Shown here in pieces: positions 11,875-25,275 of a stretch of DNA of 64,000 nt (position 1 is its first letter; every line of letters starts with the position of its first letter). The notes under the pieces are model-generated. The model saw only the letters and a program-made list of their open reading frames with translations. It did no database searches and was not told the DNA's origin. The position numbers were made by a program, and so were the translations under genes. Origin of the DNA: Zeugodacus cucurbitae. Lineage: Eukaryota; Arthropoda; Insecta; Diptera; Tephritidae. The stretch lies in the NCBI RefSeq assembly GCF_028554725.1, contig NC_071672.1, forward strand, positions 5,114,501 through 5,178,500, read 5' to 3'.

Positions 11875-14800
11875 GTATGCGGTGTTGTTTTGTCTTGCCT
11901 TGTTTTGTCATGTCTTATCTTGTCTTGATTTGTCTTGTCTTGTCTTGTCTTGTCTTGTCTTGTCTTGTCTTGTCTTGCCATGTCATGTCTTGTCTTGTCT
12001 TGTCTTGTCTTGTCTTGTCTTGTCTTTTCTTGTCTTGTCATGTCTTATCTTGTCTTGTCTTGTCTTGTCTTGTCTTGTCTTTTCTTGTCTTGTCTTGTCT
12101 TGTCTTGTCATGTCATGTCATGTCTTGTCTTGTCTTGTCTTGTCTTGTCTTGTCTTGTCTTGTCTTGTCTTGTCTTGTCTTGTCTTGTCTTGTCTTGTCT
12201 TGTCTTGTCTTGTCTTGTCTTGTCTTGTCATGTCATGTCATGTCGTATGTGGTGTTGTTTTGTCTTGTCTTGTTTTGTCATGTCTTATCTTGTCTCGATT
12301 TGTCTTGTCTTGTCTTGTCTTGTCTTGTCTTGTCTTGTCTTGTCTTGTCTTGTCTTGTCATGTCATGTCTTGTCTTGTCTTGTCTTGTCTTGTCTTGTCT
12401 TGTCTTTTCTTGTCGTGTCTTGTCTTGTCTTGTCTTGTCTTGTTTTGTCTTGTCTTGTCTTTTCATGTCTTGTCTTGTCTTGTCTTGTCTTGTCTTGTCT
12501 TGTCTTGTTTTGTCTTGTCATGTCTTGTCTTGTCTTGTTTTGTCTTGTCTTGTCTTGTCTTGTCTTGTCTTGTCTTGTCTTGTCTTGTGTTGTCTTGTCC
12601 TGTCTTGTCTTGTCTTGTCATGTCATGTCTTGTCTTGTCTTGTCTTGTCTTGTCTTGTCTTGTCTTTTCTTGTCGTGTCTTGTCTTGTCTTGTCTTGTCT
12701 TGTTTTGTCTTGTCTTGTCTTTTCATGTCTTGTCTTGTCTTGTCTTGTCTTGTCTTGTCTTGTCTTGTTTTGTCTTGTCTTGTCTTCTTTTGTTTTGTCT
12801 TGTTTTGTCTTGTCATGTCTTGTCTTGTCTTGTCATGTCATGGCATGTCATGTCTTGTCTTGTCTTTTCTTTTCTTGTCTTGTCTTGTCTTGTCATGTCT
12901 TGTCTTGTCTTGTCTTGTCTTGTCATGTCATGTCATGTCTTTTCTTGTCTTGTCTTGTCTTGTCTTGTCCTGTTCTGTCTTGTCTTGTAATGTCATGTCA
13001 TGTCATGTCATGTCTTGTCTTGTCTTTTCTTTTCTTGTCTTGTCTTGTCTTGTCATGTCTTGTCTTGTCTTGTCTTGTCTTGTCTTGTCTTGTCTTGTCT
13101 TGTCTTGCGTTGTCTTGTCCTGTCTTGTCTTGTCTTGTCTTGTCTTGTCTTGTCTTCTTTTGTTTTGTCTTGTTTTGTCTTGTCATGTCTTGTCTTGTCT
13201 TGTCATGTCATGGCATGTCGTATGTTGTGTTGTTTTGTCTTGTCTTGTTTTGCTTTGTCTTGTCATGTCTTGTCTTGTCTTGTCTTGTTTTGTCTTGTCT
13301 TGTCTTGTGTTGTCTTGTCTTGTCTTTTCTTTTCTTGTCTTGTCTTGTCTTGTCATGCCATGTCATGTCGTATGTTGTGTTGTTTTGTCTTGTCTTGTTT
13401 TGTCTTGTCATGTCTTATCTTGTCTTGTCTTGTCTTGTCTTGTCTTGTCTTGTCTTGTCTTGTCTTGTGTTGTCTTGTCCTGTCTTGTCTTGTCTTGTCT
13501 TGTTTTGTCTTGTCTTGTCTTCTTTTGTTTTGTCTTGTTTTGTCTTGTCATGTCTTGTCTTGTCTTGTCTTGTCTTGTCTTGTCTTGTCTTGTCTTGTCT
13601 TGTCTTGTCTTGTCTTGTCTTGTCTTGTCTTGTCTTGTCTTTTCTTGTCTTGTCTTGTCTTATCTTGTCTTGTCTTGTCTTGCCTTGTCTTGTGTTGTCT
13701 TGTCTTGTCTTGTCTTGTCTTGTCTTGTCTTGTCTTGCCTTGTCTTGTCTTGTCTTGTCTTGTCTTGTCTTGTCTTGTCTTGTCTTGTCTTGTCTTGCCT
13801 TGTCTTGTCTTGTCTTGTCTTGTCTTGTCTTGTGTTGTCTTGTCCTGTCTTGTCATGTCTTGTCTTGTCTTGTCTTGTCTTGTCTTGTCTTGTCTTGTCT
13901 TGTCTTGTCTTGTCTTGTCTTGTCTTGTCCCGTTCTGTCTTGTCTTGTCATGTCATGTCATGACATGTCATGTCTTGTCTTGTCTTTTCTTTTCTTGTCT
14001 TGTCTTGTCTTGTCATGTCTTGTCTTGTCTTGTCTTTTCTTTTCTTGTCTTGTCTTGTCTTGTCATGTCTTGTCTTGTCTTGTCTTGTCTTGTCTTGTCT
14101 TGTCTTGTCTTGTCTTGTCTTGTCTTGTCTTGTCTTCTCTTGTCTTGTCTTTTCTTGTCTTGTCTTGTCTTATCTTGTCTTGTCTTGTCTTGCCTTGTCT
14201 TGTGTTGTCTTGTCTTGTTTTGTCTTGTCTTGTCTTGTCTTGTCTTGCCTTGTCTTGTCTTGTCTTGTCTTGTCTTGTCTTGTCTTGTCTTGTCTTGTCT
14301 TGTTTTGTCTTGTCTTGTCTTGTCATGTCATGTCATGTCGTATGTTGTGTTGTTTTGTCTTGTCTTGTTTTGTCTTGTCATGTCTTATCTTGTCTTGTCT
14401 TGTCTTGTCTTGTCTTGTCTTGTCTTGTCTTGTCTTGTCTTGTGTTGTCTTGTCCTGTCTTGTCTTGTCTTGTTTTGTCTTGTCTTGTCTTCTTTTGTTT
14501 TGTCTTGTTTTGTCTTGTCATGTCTTGTCTTGTCTTGTCATATCATGGCATGTCGTATGTTGTGTTGTTTTGTCTTGTCTTCAATTGTTTTGTCTTGTCA
14601 TGTCTTGTCTTGTCTTGTCTTGTCTTGTCTTGTCTTGTCTTGTCTTGTCTTGTCTTGTCTTGTCCCGTTCTGTCTTGTCCCGTTCTGTCTTGTCTTGTCA
14701 TGTCATGTCATGACATGTCATGTCTTGTCTTGTCTTTTCTTTTCTTGTCTTGTCTTGTCTTGTCATGTCTTGTCTTGTCTTGTCTTGTCTTGTCTTGTCT

Positions 14801-15223
14801 TGTCTTGTCTTGTCTTGTCTTGTCTTTTCTTGTCTTGTCTTGTCTTGTCTTGTCTTGTCTTGTCTTGTCTTGTCTTGTTTTGTCTTGTCTTGTCTTTTCA
14901 TGTCTTGTCTTGTCTTGGCTTGTCTTGTCTTGTCTTGTCTTGTCTTGTTTTGTCTTGTCATGTCTTATCTTGTCTTGTCTTGTCCTGTCTTGTCTTGTCT
15001 TGTCTTGTCTTGTCTTGTCTTGTCTTGTCTTGTCTTGTCTTGTCTTGTCTTGTCTTGTCTTGTCTTGTCTTGTCTTGTCTTGTCTTGTCTTGTCTTGTCT
15101 TGTCTTGTCTTGTCTTGTCTTGTCTTGTCTTGTCTTGTCTTGTCTTGTCTTGTCTTGTCTTGTCTTGTCTTGTCTTGTCTTGTCTTGTCTTGTCATGTCA
15201 TGTCATGTCATGTCATGTCATAT

Positions 15224-15254
<31 letters not shown>

Positions 15255-16090
15255 TTGTCTTGTCTTGTCTTGTCTTGTCTTGTCTTGTCTTGTCTTGTCT
15301 TATCTTGTCTTGTCTTGTCTTGTCTTGTCTTGTCTTGTCTTGTCTTGTCTTGTCTTGTCTTGTCTTGTCTTGTCTTGTCTTGTCTTGTCTTGTCTTGTCT
15401 TGTCTTGTCTTGTCTTGTCTTGTCTTGTCTTGTCTTGTCTTGTCTTGTCTTGTCTTGTCTTGTCTTGTCTTGTCTTGTCTTGTCTTGTCTTGTCTTGTCT
15501 TGTCTTGTCTTGTCTTGTCTTGTCTTGTCTTGTCTTGTCTTGTCTTGTCTTGTCTTGTCTTGTCTTGTCTTGTCTTGTCTTGTCTTGTCTTGTCTTGTCT
15601 TGTCTTGTCTTGTCTTGTCTTGTCTTGCCTTGTCTTGTCTTGTCTTGTCTTGTCTTGTCTTGTCTTGTCTTGTCTTGTCTTGTCTTGTCTTGTCTTGTCT
15701 TGTCTTGTCTTGTCTTGTCTTGTCATGTCATGTCGTATGTTGTGTTGTTTTGTCTTGTCTTGTTTTGTCTTGTCATGTCTTATCTTGTCTTGTCTTGTCT
15801 TGTCTTGTCTTGTCTTGTCTTGTCTTGTCTTGTCTTGTCTTGTCTTGTCTTGTCTTGTCTTGTCTTGTCTTGTCTTGTCTTGTCTTGTCTTGTCTTGTCT
15901 TGTCTTGTCTTGTCTTGTCTTGTCTTGTCTTGTCTTGTCTTGTCTTGTCTTGTCTTGTCTTGTCTTGTCTTGTCTTGTCTTGTCTTGTCTTGTCTTGTCT
16001 TGTCTTGTCTTGTCTTGTCTTGTCTTGTCTTGTCTTGTCTTGTCTTGTCTTGTCTTGTCTTGTCTTGTCTTGTCTTGTCTTGTCTTGTCT
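11875..16090 (+). repeat. First-family HOR unit 4 with long pure arrays
   Basis: Landmarks: A at 11875, A' at 12245, C at 12986, B at 13961, F at 14581, second B at 14711. It then passes into nearly pure arrays at 14986-15190, 15306-15720 (with one TGCCT at 15626) and 15786-16090 (61 perfect copies). The arrays are separated by TGTCA runs and a GTATGTTGTG cassette near 15735. The same B-F-B-array order recurs at 22.9-25.1, 29.3-31.5 and 36.4-40.0 kb. Confidence 0.82.
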
Positions 16091-16883
16091 TGTCATGTCA
16101 TGTCTTGTCTTGTCTTGTCATGTCATGTCGTATGTTGTGTTGTCTTGTCATGTCTTGTCTTGTCTTGTCTTGTCTTGTCTTGTCTTGTCTTGTCTTGTCA
16201 TGTCATGTCATGTCTTTTCTTGTCTTGTCTTGTCTTGTCTTGTCCTGTTCTGTCTTGTCTTGTCTTGTCTTGTTTTGTCTTGTCATGTCTTATCTTGTCT
16301 TGTCTTGTCTTGTCTTGTCTTGTCTTGTCTTGTCTTGTCTTGTCCTGTCCCGACGTGTGTTGTGTTGTTTTGTCTTGTCTTGTGTTGTCTTGTGTTGTTT
16401 TGTCGTGTCATGTCTTGTCATGTCATGTCATGTGTTGTTTTGTCTTGTCTGGTCTTGTCTTGTCTTGTCTTGTCTTGTCTTGTCTTGTATTGTCTTGTCT
16501 TGTCTTGTCTTGTCATGTCATGTCTTGTCTTGTCTTGTCTTGTCTTGTCTTGTCCTGTTCTGTCTTGTCTTGTCATGTCATGTTATGTCATGTGTTGTTT
16601 TGTCTTGTCTTGTCTTGTTTTGTCTTGTCTTGTGTTGTATTGTCTTGTCTTTTCTTTTCTTGTCTTGTCTTTTCTTGTCTTGTCTTGTGTTGTCTTGTCT
16701 TGTCTTTTCTTGTCTTGTCTTGTCTTGTCTTGTCATGTCATGTCATGTCGTATGGTGTGTTGTTTTGTCTTGTCTTGTATTGTCTTGTTTTGCCTTGTCT
16801 TGTCTTGTCTTGTCTTTTCTTTTCTTGTCTTGTCTTGTCTTGTCCTGTTCTGTCTTGTCTTGTCTTGTCATGTCATGTCATGT

Positions 16884-16914
<31 letters not shown>

Positions 16915-18613
16915 TTGTCTTGTCTTGTCTTGTCTTGTCTTGTCTTGTCTTGTCTTGTCTTGTCTTGTCTTGTCTTGTCATGTCATGTCATGTCGTATGT
17001 GGTGTTGTTTTATCTTGTCTTGTTTTGTCATGTCTTATCTTGTCTTGTCTTCTCTTGAATTGTCTTGTCTTGTCTTGTCTTGTCTTGTCTTGTCTTGTCT
17101 TGTCTTGTCATGTCATGTCTTGTCTTGTCTTGTCTTGTCTTGTCTTGTCTTTTCTTGTCTTGTCTTGTCTTGTCTTGTCTTGTCTTGTCTTGTCTTGTCT
17201 TGTCCTGTCCCGTCGTGTGTTGTGTTGTTTTGTCTTGTCTTGTGTTGTTTTGTCGTGTCATGTCTTGTCTTGTCTTGTCATGTCATGTCATGTGTTGTTT
17301 TGTCTTGTCTGGTCTTGTCTTGTCTTGTCTTGTCTTGTATTGTCTTGTCTTGTCTTGTCTTGTCATGTCATGTCTTGTCTTGTCTTGTCTTGTCTTGTCT
17401 TGTCCTGTTCTGTCTTGTCTTGTCATGTCATGTCTTGTCTTGTCTTGTCTTGTCTTGTCTTGTCTTGTCCTGTTCTGTCTTGTCTTGTCATGTCATGTTA
17501 TGTCATGTGTTGTTTTGTCTTGTCTTGTCTTGTTTTGTCTTGTCTTGTGTTGTATTGTCTTTTCTTTTCTTTTCTTGTCTTGTCTTTTCTTGTCTTGTCT
17601 TGTGTTGTCTTGTCTTGTCTTGTCTTGTCATGTCATGTCATGTCGTATGGTGTGTTGTTTTGTCTTGTCTTCTATTGTCTTGTTTTGCCTTGTCTTGTCT
17701 TGTCTTGTCTTTTCTTTTCTTGTCTTTTCTTGTCTTGTCCTGTTCTGTCTTGTCTTGTCTTGTCATGTCATGTCATGTGTTGTTTTGTCTTGTCTTGTCT
17801 TGTTTTGTCTTGTCTTGTCTTGTATTGTCTTGTCTTGTCTTGTCTTGTCTTGTCTTGTCATGTCTTGTCTTGTCTTGTGTTGTCTTGTCTTTTCTTGTCT
17901 TGTCTTGTCTTGTCTTGTCTTGTCTTGTCTTGTCCTGTCCCGTCGTGTGTTGTGTTGTTTTATCTTGTCTTGTGTTGTTTTGTCGTGTCATGTCTTGTCT
18001 TGTCTTGTCATGTCATGTGTTGTTTTGTCTTGTCATGTCATGTCATGTCATGTGTTGTCTTGTCTTGTCTTGTCTTGTCTTGTCTTGTCTTGTCATGTCT
18101 TGTCTTGTCTTGTCTTGTCTTGTCTTGTCTTGTCTTGTCTTGTCTTGTCTTGTCTTGTCTTGTCTTGTCTTGTCTTGTCTTGTCATGTCATGTCATGTCG
18201 TATGTGGTGTTGTCTTGTCTTGTCTTGTCTTGTCTTGTCTTGTCTTGTCTTGTGTTGTCTTGTCTTGTCTTTTCTTTTCTTGTCTTGTCTTGTCTTGTCT
18301 TGTCTTTTCTTTTCTTGTCTTTTCTTGTCTTTTCTTGTCTTTTCTTGTCTTGTCTTGTCTTGTCTTGTGTTGTGTTGTCTTGTCTTGTCTTGTCTTGTCT
18401 TGTCTTGTCTTCTCTTGTCTTGTCTTGTCTTGTCTTGTCTTGTCTTGTCTTGTCTTGTCTTGTCTTGTCTTGTCTTGTCTTGTCTTGTTTTGCCTTGTCT
18501 TGTCTTGTCTTGTCTTGTCTTTTCTTTTCTTGTCTTGTCTTGTCATATCTTGTCTTATCTTGTCTTGTCTTGTCTTGTCTTGTCTTGTCTTGTCATGTCA
18601 TGTCATGTCATGT

Positions 18614-18644
<31 letters not shown>

Positions 18645-18790
18645 TTGTCTTGTATTGTCTTGTCTTGTCTTGTCTTTTCTTTTCTTGTCTTATCTTTTCT
18701 TGTCTTGTCTTGTGTTGTGTTGTGTTGTCTTGTCTTGTCTTGTCTTGTCTTGTCTTGTCTTGTCTTGTCTTGTCTTGTCTTGTCTTGTCT
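16091..18790 (+). repeat. D-family satellite block 1
   Basis: The variant vocabulary changes here. CCCGACGTG (near 16349) and CCCGTCGTG (near 17209 and 17939) are each followed by TGTGTTGTGTTGTTTT. GTATGGTGTG cassettes lie at 16750 and 17645, a TTGAATTG motif is centred at 17056, and GTATGTGGTGTTG near 18200 is followed directly by TGTCT pentamers. CATATCTTGTCTTATC lies at 18544. Blocks with the same vocabulary occur at 25.3-25.9, 31.7-36.0 and 40.1-47.6 kb. I see no gene. Confidence 0.8.
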
Positions 18791-20954
18791 TGTCTTCTTT
18801 TGTTTTGTCTTGTTTTGTCTTGTCATGTCTTGTCTTGTCTTGTCTTGTCTTGTCATGTCATGTCATGTCTTTTCTTGTCTTGTCTTGTCTTGTCTTGTCC
18901 TGTTCTGTCTTGTCTTGTAATGTCATGTCATGTCATGTCATGTGTTGTTCTGTCTTGTCTTGTCTTGTTTTGTCTTGTTTTGTCTTGTCTTGTCTTGTCT
19001 TGTCTTGTCTTGTCTTGTCTTGTCTTGTCTTGCGTTGTCTTGTCCTGTCTTGTCTTGTCTTGTCTTGTCTTGTCTTGTCTTCTTTTGTTTTGTCTTGTTT
19101 TGTCTTGTCATGTCTTGTCTTGTCTTGTCATGTCATGGCATGTCGTATGTTGTGTTGTTTTGTCTTGTCTTGTTTTGCTTTGTCTTGTCATGTCTTGTCT
19201 TGTCTTGTCTTGTTTTGTCTTGTCTTGTCTTGTGTTGTCTTGTCTTGTCTTTTCTTTTCTTGTCTTGTCTTGTCTTGTCATGCCATGTCATGTCGTATGT
19301 TGTGTTGTTTTGTCTTGTCTTGTTTTGTCTTGTCATGTCTTATCTTGTCTTGTCTTATCTTGTCTTGTCTTGTCTTGCCTTGTCTTGTGTTGTCTTGTCT
19401 TGTTTTGTCTTGTCTTGTCTTGTCTTGTCTTGCCTTGTCTTGTCTTGTCTTGTCTTGTCTTGTCTTGTCTTGTCTTGTCTTGTTTTGTCTTGTCTTGTCT
19501 TGTCATGTCATGTCATGTCGTATGTTGTGTTGTTTTGTCTTGTCTTGTTTTGTCTTGTCATGTCTTATCTTGTCTTGTCTTGTCTTGTCTTGTCTTGTCT
19601 TGTCTTGTCTTGTCTTGTCTTGTGTTGTCTTGTCCTGTCTTGTCTTGTCTTGTTTTGTCTTGTCTTGTCTTCTTTTGTTTTGTCTTGTTTTGTCTTGTCA
19701 TGTCTTGTCTTGTCTTGTCATATCATGGCATGTCGTATGTTGTGTTGTTTTGTCTTGTCTTCAATTGTTTTGTCTTGTCATGTCTTGTCTTGTCTTGTCT
19801 TGTCTTGTCTTGTCTTGTCTTGTCTTGTCTTGTCTTGTCTTGTCCCGTTCTGTCTTGTCCCGTTCTGTCTTGTCTTGTCATGTCATGTCATGACATGTCA
19901 TGTCTTGTCTTGTCTTTTCTTTTCTTGTCTTGTCTTGTCTTGTCATGTCTTGTCTTGTCTTGTCTTGTCTTGTCTTGTCTTGTCTTGTCTTGTCTTGTCT
20001 TGTCTTGTCTTGTCTTTTCTTGTCTTGTCTTGTCTTGTCTTGTCTTGTCTTGTCTTGTCTTGTCTTGTTTTGTCTTGTCTTGTCTTTTCATGTCTTGTCT
20101 TGTCTTGGCTTGTCTTGTCTTGTCTTGTCTTGTCTTGTTTTGTCTTGTCATGTCTTGTCTTGTCTTGTCTTGTCTTGTCTTGTCTTGTCTTGTCTTGTCT
20201 TGTGTTGTCTTGTCTTGTCTTTTCTTTTCTTGTCTTGTCTTGTCATGCCATGTCATGTCGTATGTTGTGTTGTGTTGTTTTGTCTTGTCTTGTTTTGTCT
20301 TGTCGTGTCTTATCTTGTCTTGTCTTGTCTTGCCTTGTCTTGTGTTGTCTTGTCTTGTCTTGTCTTGTCTTGTCTTGTCTTGTCTTGCCTTGTCTTGTCT
20401 TGTCTTGTCTTGTCTTGTCTTGTCTTGTCTTGTCTTGTTTTGTCTTGTCTTGTCTTGTCATGTCATGTCATGTCGTATGTTGTGTTGTTTTGTCTTGTCT
20501 TGTTTTGTCTTGTCATGTCTTATCTTGTCTTGTCTTGTCTTGTCTTGTCTTGTCTTGTCTTGTCTTGTGTTGTCTTGTCCTGTCTTGTCTTGTCTTGTCT
20601 TGTTTTGTCTTGTCTTGTCTTCTTTTGTTTTGTCTTGTCATGTCTTGTCTTGTCTTGTCATGTCATGGCATGTCATGTCTTGTCTTGTCTTTTCTTTTCT
20701 TGTCTTGTCTTGTCTTGTCATGTCTTGTCTTGTCTTGTCTTTTCTTTTCTTGTCTTGTCTTGTCTTGTCATGTCTTGTCTTGTCTTGTCTTGTCTTGTCT
20801 TGTCTTCTCTTGTCTTGCCTTGTCTTGTCTTGTCTTGTCTTGTCTTGTCTTGTCTTGTCTTGTCTTGTCTTGTCTTGTCTTGTCTTGTCTTGTCTTGTCT
20901 TGTCTTGTCTTGTCTTGTCTTGTCTTGTCTTGTCTTGTCATGTCATGTCATGTC
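18791..20954 (+). repeat. Partial first-family HOR unit after D block 1
   Basis: Enters the first family in mid-unit, without A or A', through a TCTTTTGTTTTG block. It then has C at 18911, F at 19761 and B at 19891, and a TCTCT/TGCCT pre-A array at 20806/20816. The stretch from the C block to the F motif corresponds closely to 9851-10700. Loss of the unit's head suggests that the D block was joined in by an exchange inside a unit. Confidence 0.78.
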
Positions 20955-23900
20955 GTATGCGGTGTTGTTTTGTCTTGCCTTGTTTTGTCATGTCTTATCT
21001 TGTCTTGATTTGTCTTGTCTTGTCTTGTCTTGTCTTGTCTTGTCTTGTCTTGTCTTGCCATGTCATGTCTTGTCTTGTCTTGTCTTGTCTTGTCTTGTCT
21101 TGTCTTTTCTTGTCTTGTCATGTCTTATCTTGTCTTGTCTTGTCTTGTCTTGTCTTGTCTTTTCTTGTCTTGTCTTGTCTTGTCTTGTCATGTCATGTCA
21201 TGTCTTGTCTTGTCTTGTCTTGTCTTGTCTTGTCTTGTCTTGTCTTGTCTTGTCTTGTCTTGTCTTGTCTTGTCTTGTCTTGTCTTGTCTTGTCTTGTCT
21301 TGTCATGTCATGTCATGTCGTATGTGGTGTTGTTTTGTCTTGTCTTGTTTTGTCATGTCTTATCTTGTCTCGATTTGTCTTGTCTTGTCTTGTCTTGTCT
21401 TGTCTTGTCTTGTCTTGTCTTGTCTTGTCTTGTCTTGTCATGTCATGTGTTGTCTTGTCTTGTCTTGTCTTGTCTTGTCTTGTCTTTTCTTGTCGTGTCT
21501 TGTCTTGTCTTGTCTTGTCTTGTTTTGTCTTGTCTTGTCTTTTCATGTCTTGTCTTGTCTTGTCTTGTCTTGTCTTGTCTTGTCTTGTCTTGTTTTGTCT
21601 TGTCATGTCTTGTCTTGTCTTGTTTTGTCTTGTCTTGTCTTGTCTTGTCTTGTCTTGTCTTGTCTTGTCTTGTCTTGTCTTGTGTTGTCTTGTCCTGTCT
21701 TGTCTTGTCTTGTCTTGTTTTGTCTTGTCTTGTCTTCTTTTGTTTTGTCTTGTTTTGTCTTGTCATGTCTTGTCTTGTCTTGTCATGTCATGGCATGTCA
21801 TGTCTTGTCTTGTCTTTTCTTTTCTTGTCTTGTCTTGTCTTGTCATGTCTTGTCTTGTCTTGTCTTGTCTTGTCATGTCATGTCATGTCTTTTCTTGTCT
21901 TGTCTTGTCTTGTCTTGTCCTGTTCTGTCTTGTCTTGTAATGTCATGTCATGTCATGTCATGTCTTGTCTTGTCTTTTCTTTTCTTGTCTTGTCTTGTCT
22001 TGTCATGTCTTGTCTTGTCTTGTCTTGTCTTGTCTTGTCTTGTCTTGTCTTGTCTTGCGTTGTCTTGTCCTGTCTTGTCTTGTCTTGTCTTGTCTTGTCT
22101 TGTCTTCTTTTGTTTTGTCTTGTTTTGTCTTGTCATGTCTTGTCTTGTCTTGTCATGTCATGGCATGTCGTATGTTGTGTTGTTTTGTCTTGTCTTGTTT
22201 TGCTTTGTCTTGTCATGTCTTGTCTTGTCTTGTCTTGTTTTGTCTTGTCTTGTCTTGTGTTGTCTTGTCTTGTCTTGTCTTTTCTTTTCTTGTCTTGTCT
22301 TGTCATGCCATGTCATGTCGTATGTTGTGTTGTTTTGTCTTGTCTTGTTTTGTCTTGTCATGTCTTATCTTGTCTTGTCTTGTCTTGTCTTGTCTTGTCT
22401 TGTCTTGTCTTGTCTTGTCTTGTCTTGTCCTGTCTTGTCTTGTCTTGTCTTGTTTTGTCTTGTCTTGTCTTCTTTTGTTTTGTCTTGTTTTGTCTTGTCA
22501 TGTCTTGTCTTGTCTTGTCTTGTCTTGTCTTGTCTTGTCTTGTCTTGTCTTGTCTTGTCTTGTCTTGTCTTGTCTTGTCTTGTCTTGTCTTGTCTTTTCT
22601 TGTCTTGTCTTGTCTTATCTTGTCTTGTCTTGTCTTGCCTTGTCTTGTGTTGTCTTGTCTTGTCTTGTCTTGTCTTGTCTTGTCTTGTCTTGCCTTGTCT
22701 TGTCTTGTCTTGTCTTGTCTTGTCTTGTCTTGTCTTGTCTTGCCTTGTCTTGTCTTGTCTTGTCTTGTCTTGTCTTGTGTTGTCTTGTCCTGTCTTGTCA
22801 TGTCTTGTCTTGTCTTGTCTTGTCTTGTCTTGTCTTGTCTTGTCTTGTCTTGTCTTGTCTTGTCTTGTCTTGTCCCGTTCTGTCTTGTCTTGTCATGTCA
22901 TGTCATGACATGTCATGTCTTGTCTTGTCTTTTCTTTTCTTGTCTTGTCTTGTCTTGTCATGTCTTGTCTTGTCTTGTCTTTTCTTTTCTTGTCTTGTCT
23001 TGTCTTGTCATGTCTTGTCTTGTCTTGTCTTGTCTTGTCTTGTCTTGTCTTGTCTTGTCTTGTCTTGTCTTGTCTTCTCTTGTCTTGTCTTTTCTTGTCT
23101 TGTCTTGTCTTATCTTGTCTTGTCTTGTCTTGCCTTGTCTTGTGTTGTCTTGTCTTGTTTTGTCTTGTCTTGTCTTGTCTTGTCTTGCCTTGTCTTGTCT
23201 TGTCTTGTCTTGTCTTGTCTTGTCTTGTCTTGTCTTGTTTTGTCTTGTCTTGTCTTGTCATGTCATGTCATGTCGTATGTTGTGTTGTTTTGTCTTGTCT
23301 TGTTTTGTCTTGTCATGTCTTATCTTGTCTTGTCTTGTCTTGTCTTGTCTTGTCTTGTCTTGTCTTGTCTTGTGTTGTCTTGTCCTGTCTTGTCTTGTCT
23401 TGTTTTGTCTTGTCTTGTCTTCTTTTGTTTTGTCTTGTTTTGTCTTGTCATGTCTTGTCTTGTCTTGTCATATCATGGCATGTCGTATGTTGTGTTGTTT
23501 TGTCTTGTCTTCAATTGTTTTGTCTTGTCATGTCTTGTCTTGTCTTGTCTTGTCTTGTCTTGTCTTGTCTTGTCTTGTCTTGTCTTGTCTTGTCTTGTCT
23601 TGTCCCGTTCTGTCTTGTCCCGTTCTGTCTTGTCTTGTCATGTCATGTCATGACATGTCATGTCTTGTCTTGTCTTTTCTTTTCTTGTCTTGTCTTGTCT
23701 TGTCATGTCTTGTCTTGTCTTGTCTTGTCTTGTCTTGTCTTGTCTTGTCTTGTCTTGTCTTGTCTTGTCTTTTCTTGTCTTGTCTTGTCTTGTCTTGTCT
23801 TGTCTTGTCTTGTCTTGTCTTGTTTTGTCTTGTCTTGTCTTTTCATGTCTTGTCTTGTCTTGGCTTGTCTTGTCTTGTCTTGTCTTGTCTTGTTTTGTCT

Positions 23901-24388
23901 TGTCATGTCTTATCTTGTCTTGTCTTGTCTTGTCTTGTCTTGTCTTGTCTTGTCTTGTCTTGTCTTGTCTTGTCTTGTCTTGTCTTGTCTTGTCTTGTCT
24001 TGTCTTGTCTTGTCTTGTCTTGTCTTGTCTTGTCTTGTCTTGTCTTGTCTTGTCTTGTCTTGTCTTGTCTTGTCTTGTCTTGTCTTGTCTTGTCTTGTCT
24101 TGTCTTGTCTTGTCTTGTCTTGTCTTGTCTTGTCTTGTCTTGTCTTGTCTTGTCTTGTCTTGTCTTGTCTTGTCTTGTCTTGTCTTGTCTTGTCTTGTCT
24201 TGTCTTGTCTTGTCTTGTCTTGTCTTGTCTTGTCTTGTCTTGTCTTGTCTTGTCTTGTCTTGTCTTGTCTTGTCTTGTCTTGTCTTGTCATGTCATGTCA
24301 TGTCATGTCATGTCATATGTTGTCTTGTCTTGTCTTGTCTTGTCTTGTCTTGTCTTGTCATGTCATGTCATGTCATGTCATGTCATAT

Positions 24389-24419
<31 letters not shown>

Positions 24420-25275
24420 TTGTCTTGTCTTGTCTTGTCTTGTCTTGTCTTGTCTTGTCTTGTCTTGTCTTGTCTTGTCTTGTCTTGTCTTGTCTTGTCT
24501 TGTCTTGTCTTGTCTTGTCTTGTCTTGTCTTGTCTTGTCTTGTCTTGTCTTGTCTTGTCTTGTCTTGTCTTGTCTTGTCTTGTCTTGTCTTGTCTTCTCT
24601 TGTCTTGTCTTGTCTTGTCTTGTCTTGTCTTGTCTTGTCTTGTCTTGTCTTGTCTTGTCTTGTCTTGTCTTGTCTTGTCTTGTCTTGTCTTGTCTTGTCT
24701 TGTCTTGCCTTGTCTTGTCTTGTCTTGTCTTGTCTTGTCTTGTCTTGTCTTGTCTTGTCTTGTCTTGTCTTGTCTTGTCTTGTCTTGTCTTGTCATGTCA
24801 TGTCGTATGTTGTGTTGTTTTGTCTTGTCTTGTTTTGTCTTGTCATGTCTTATCTTGTCTTGTCTTGTCTTGTCTTGTCTTGTCTTGTCTTGTCTTGTCT
24901 TGTCTTGTCTTGTCTTGTCTTGTCTTGTCTTGTCTTGTCTTGTCTTGTCTTGTCTTGTCTTGTCTTGTCTTGTCTTGTCTTGTCTTGTCTTGTCTTGTCT
25001 TGTCTTGTCTTGTCTTGTCTTGTCTTGTCTTGTCTTGTCTTGTCTTGTCTTGTCTTGTCTTGTCTTGTCTTGTCTTGTCTTGTCTTGTCTTGTCTTGTCT
25101 TGTCTTGTCTTGTCATGTCATGTCTTGTCTTGTCTTGTCATGTCATGTCGTATGTTGTGTTGTTTTGTCTTGTCTTGTTTTGTCTTGTCATGTCTTATCT
25201 TGTCTTGTCTTGTCTTGTCTTGCCTTGTCTTGTCTTGTCTTCTTTTGTTTTGTCTTGTCATGTCTTGTCTTGTCT
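20955..25275 (+). repeat. First-family HOR unit 5 with long pure arrays
   Basis: Landmarks: A at 20955, A' at 21320, C at 21931, B at 22906, F at 23511, B at 23651. Then come a 74-copy pure array (23916-24285), two runs of TGTCA each ending in TATGT, an array with TCTCT at 24596 and TGCCT at 24706, a GTATGTTGTG cassette near 24805, and a 51-copy pure array (24856-25110). A unit of this composite type (A-A'-C-B-F-B-arrays) leads into a D block each time. Confidence 0.83.
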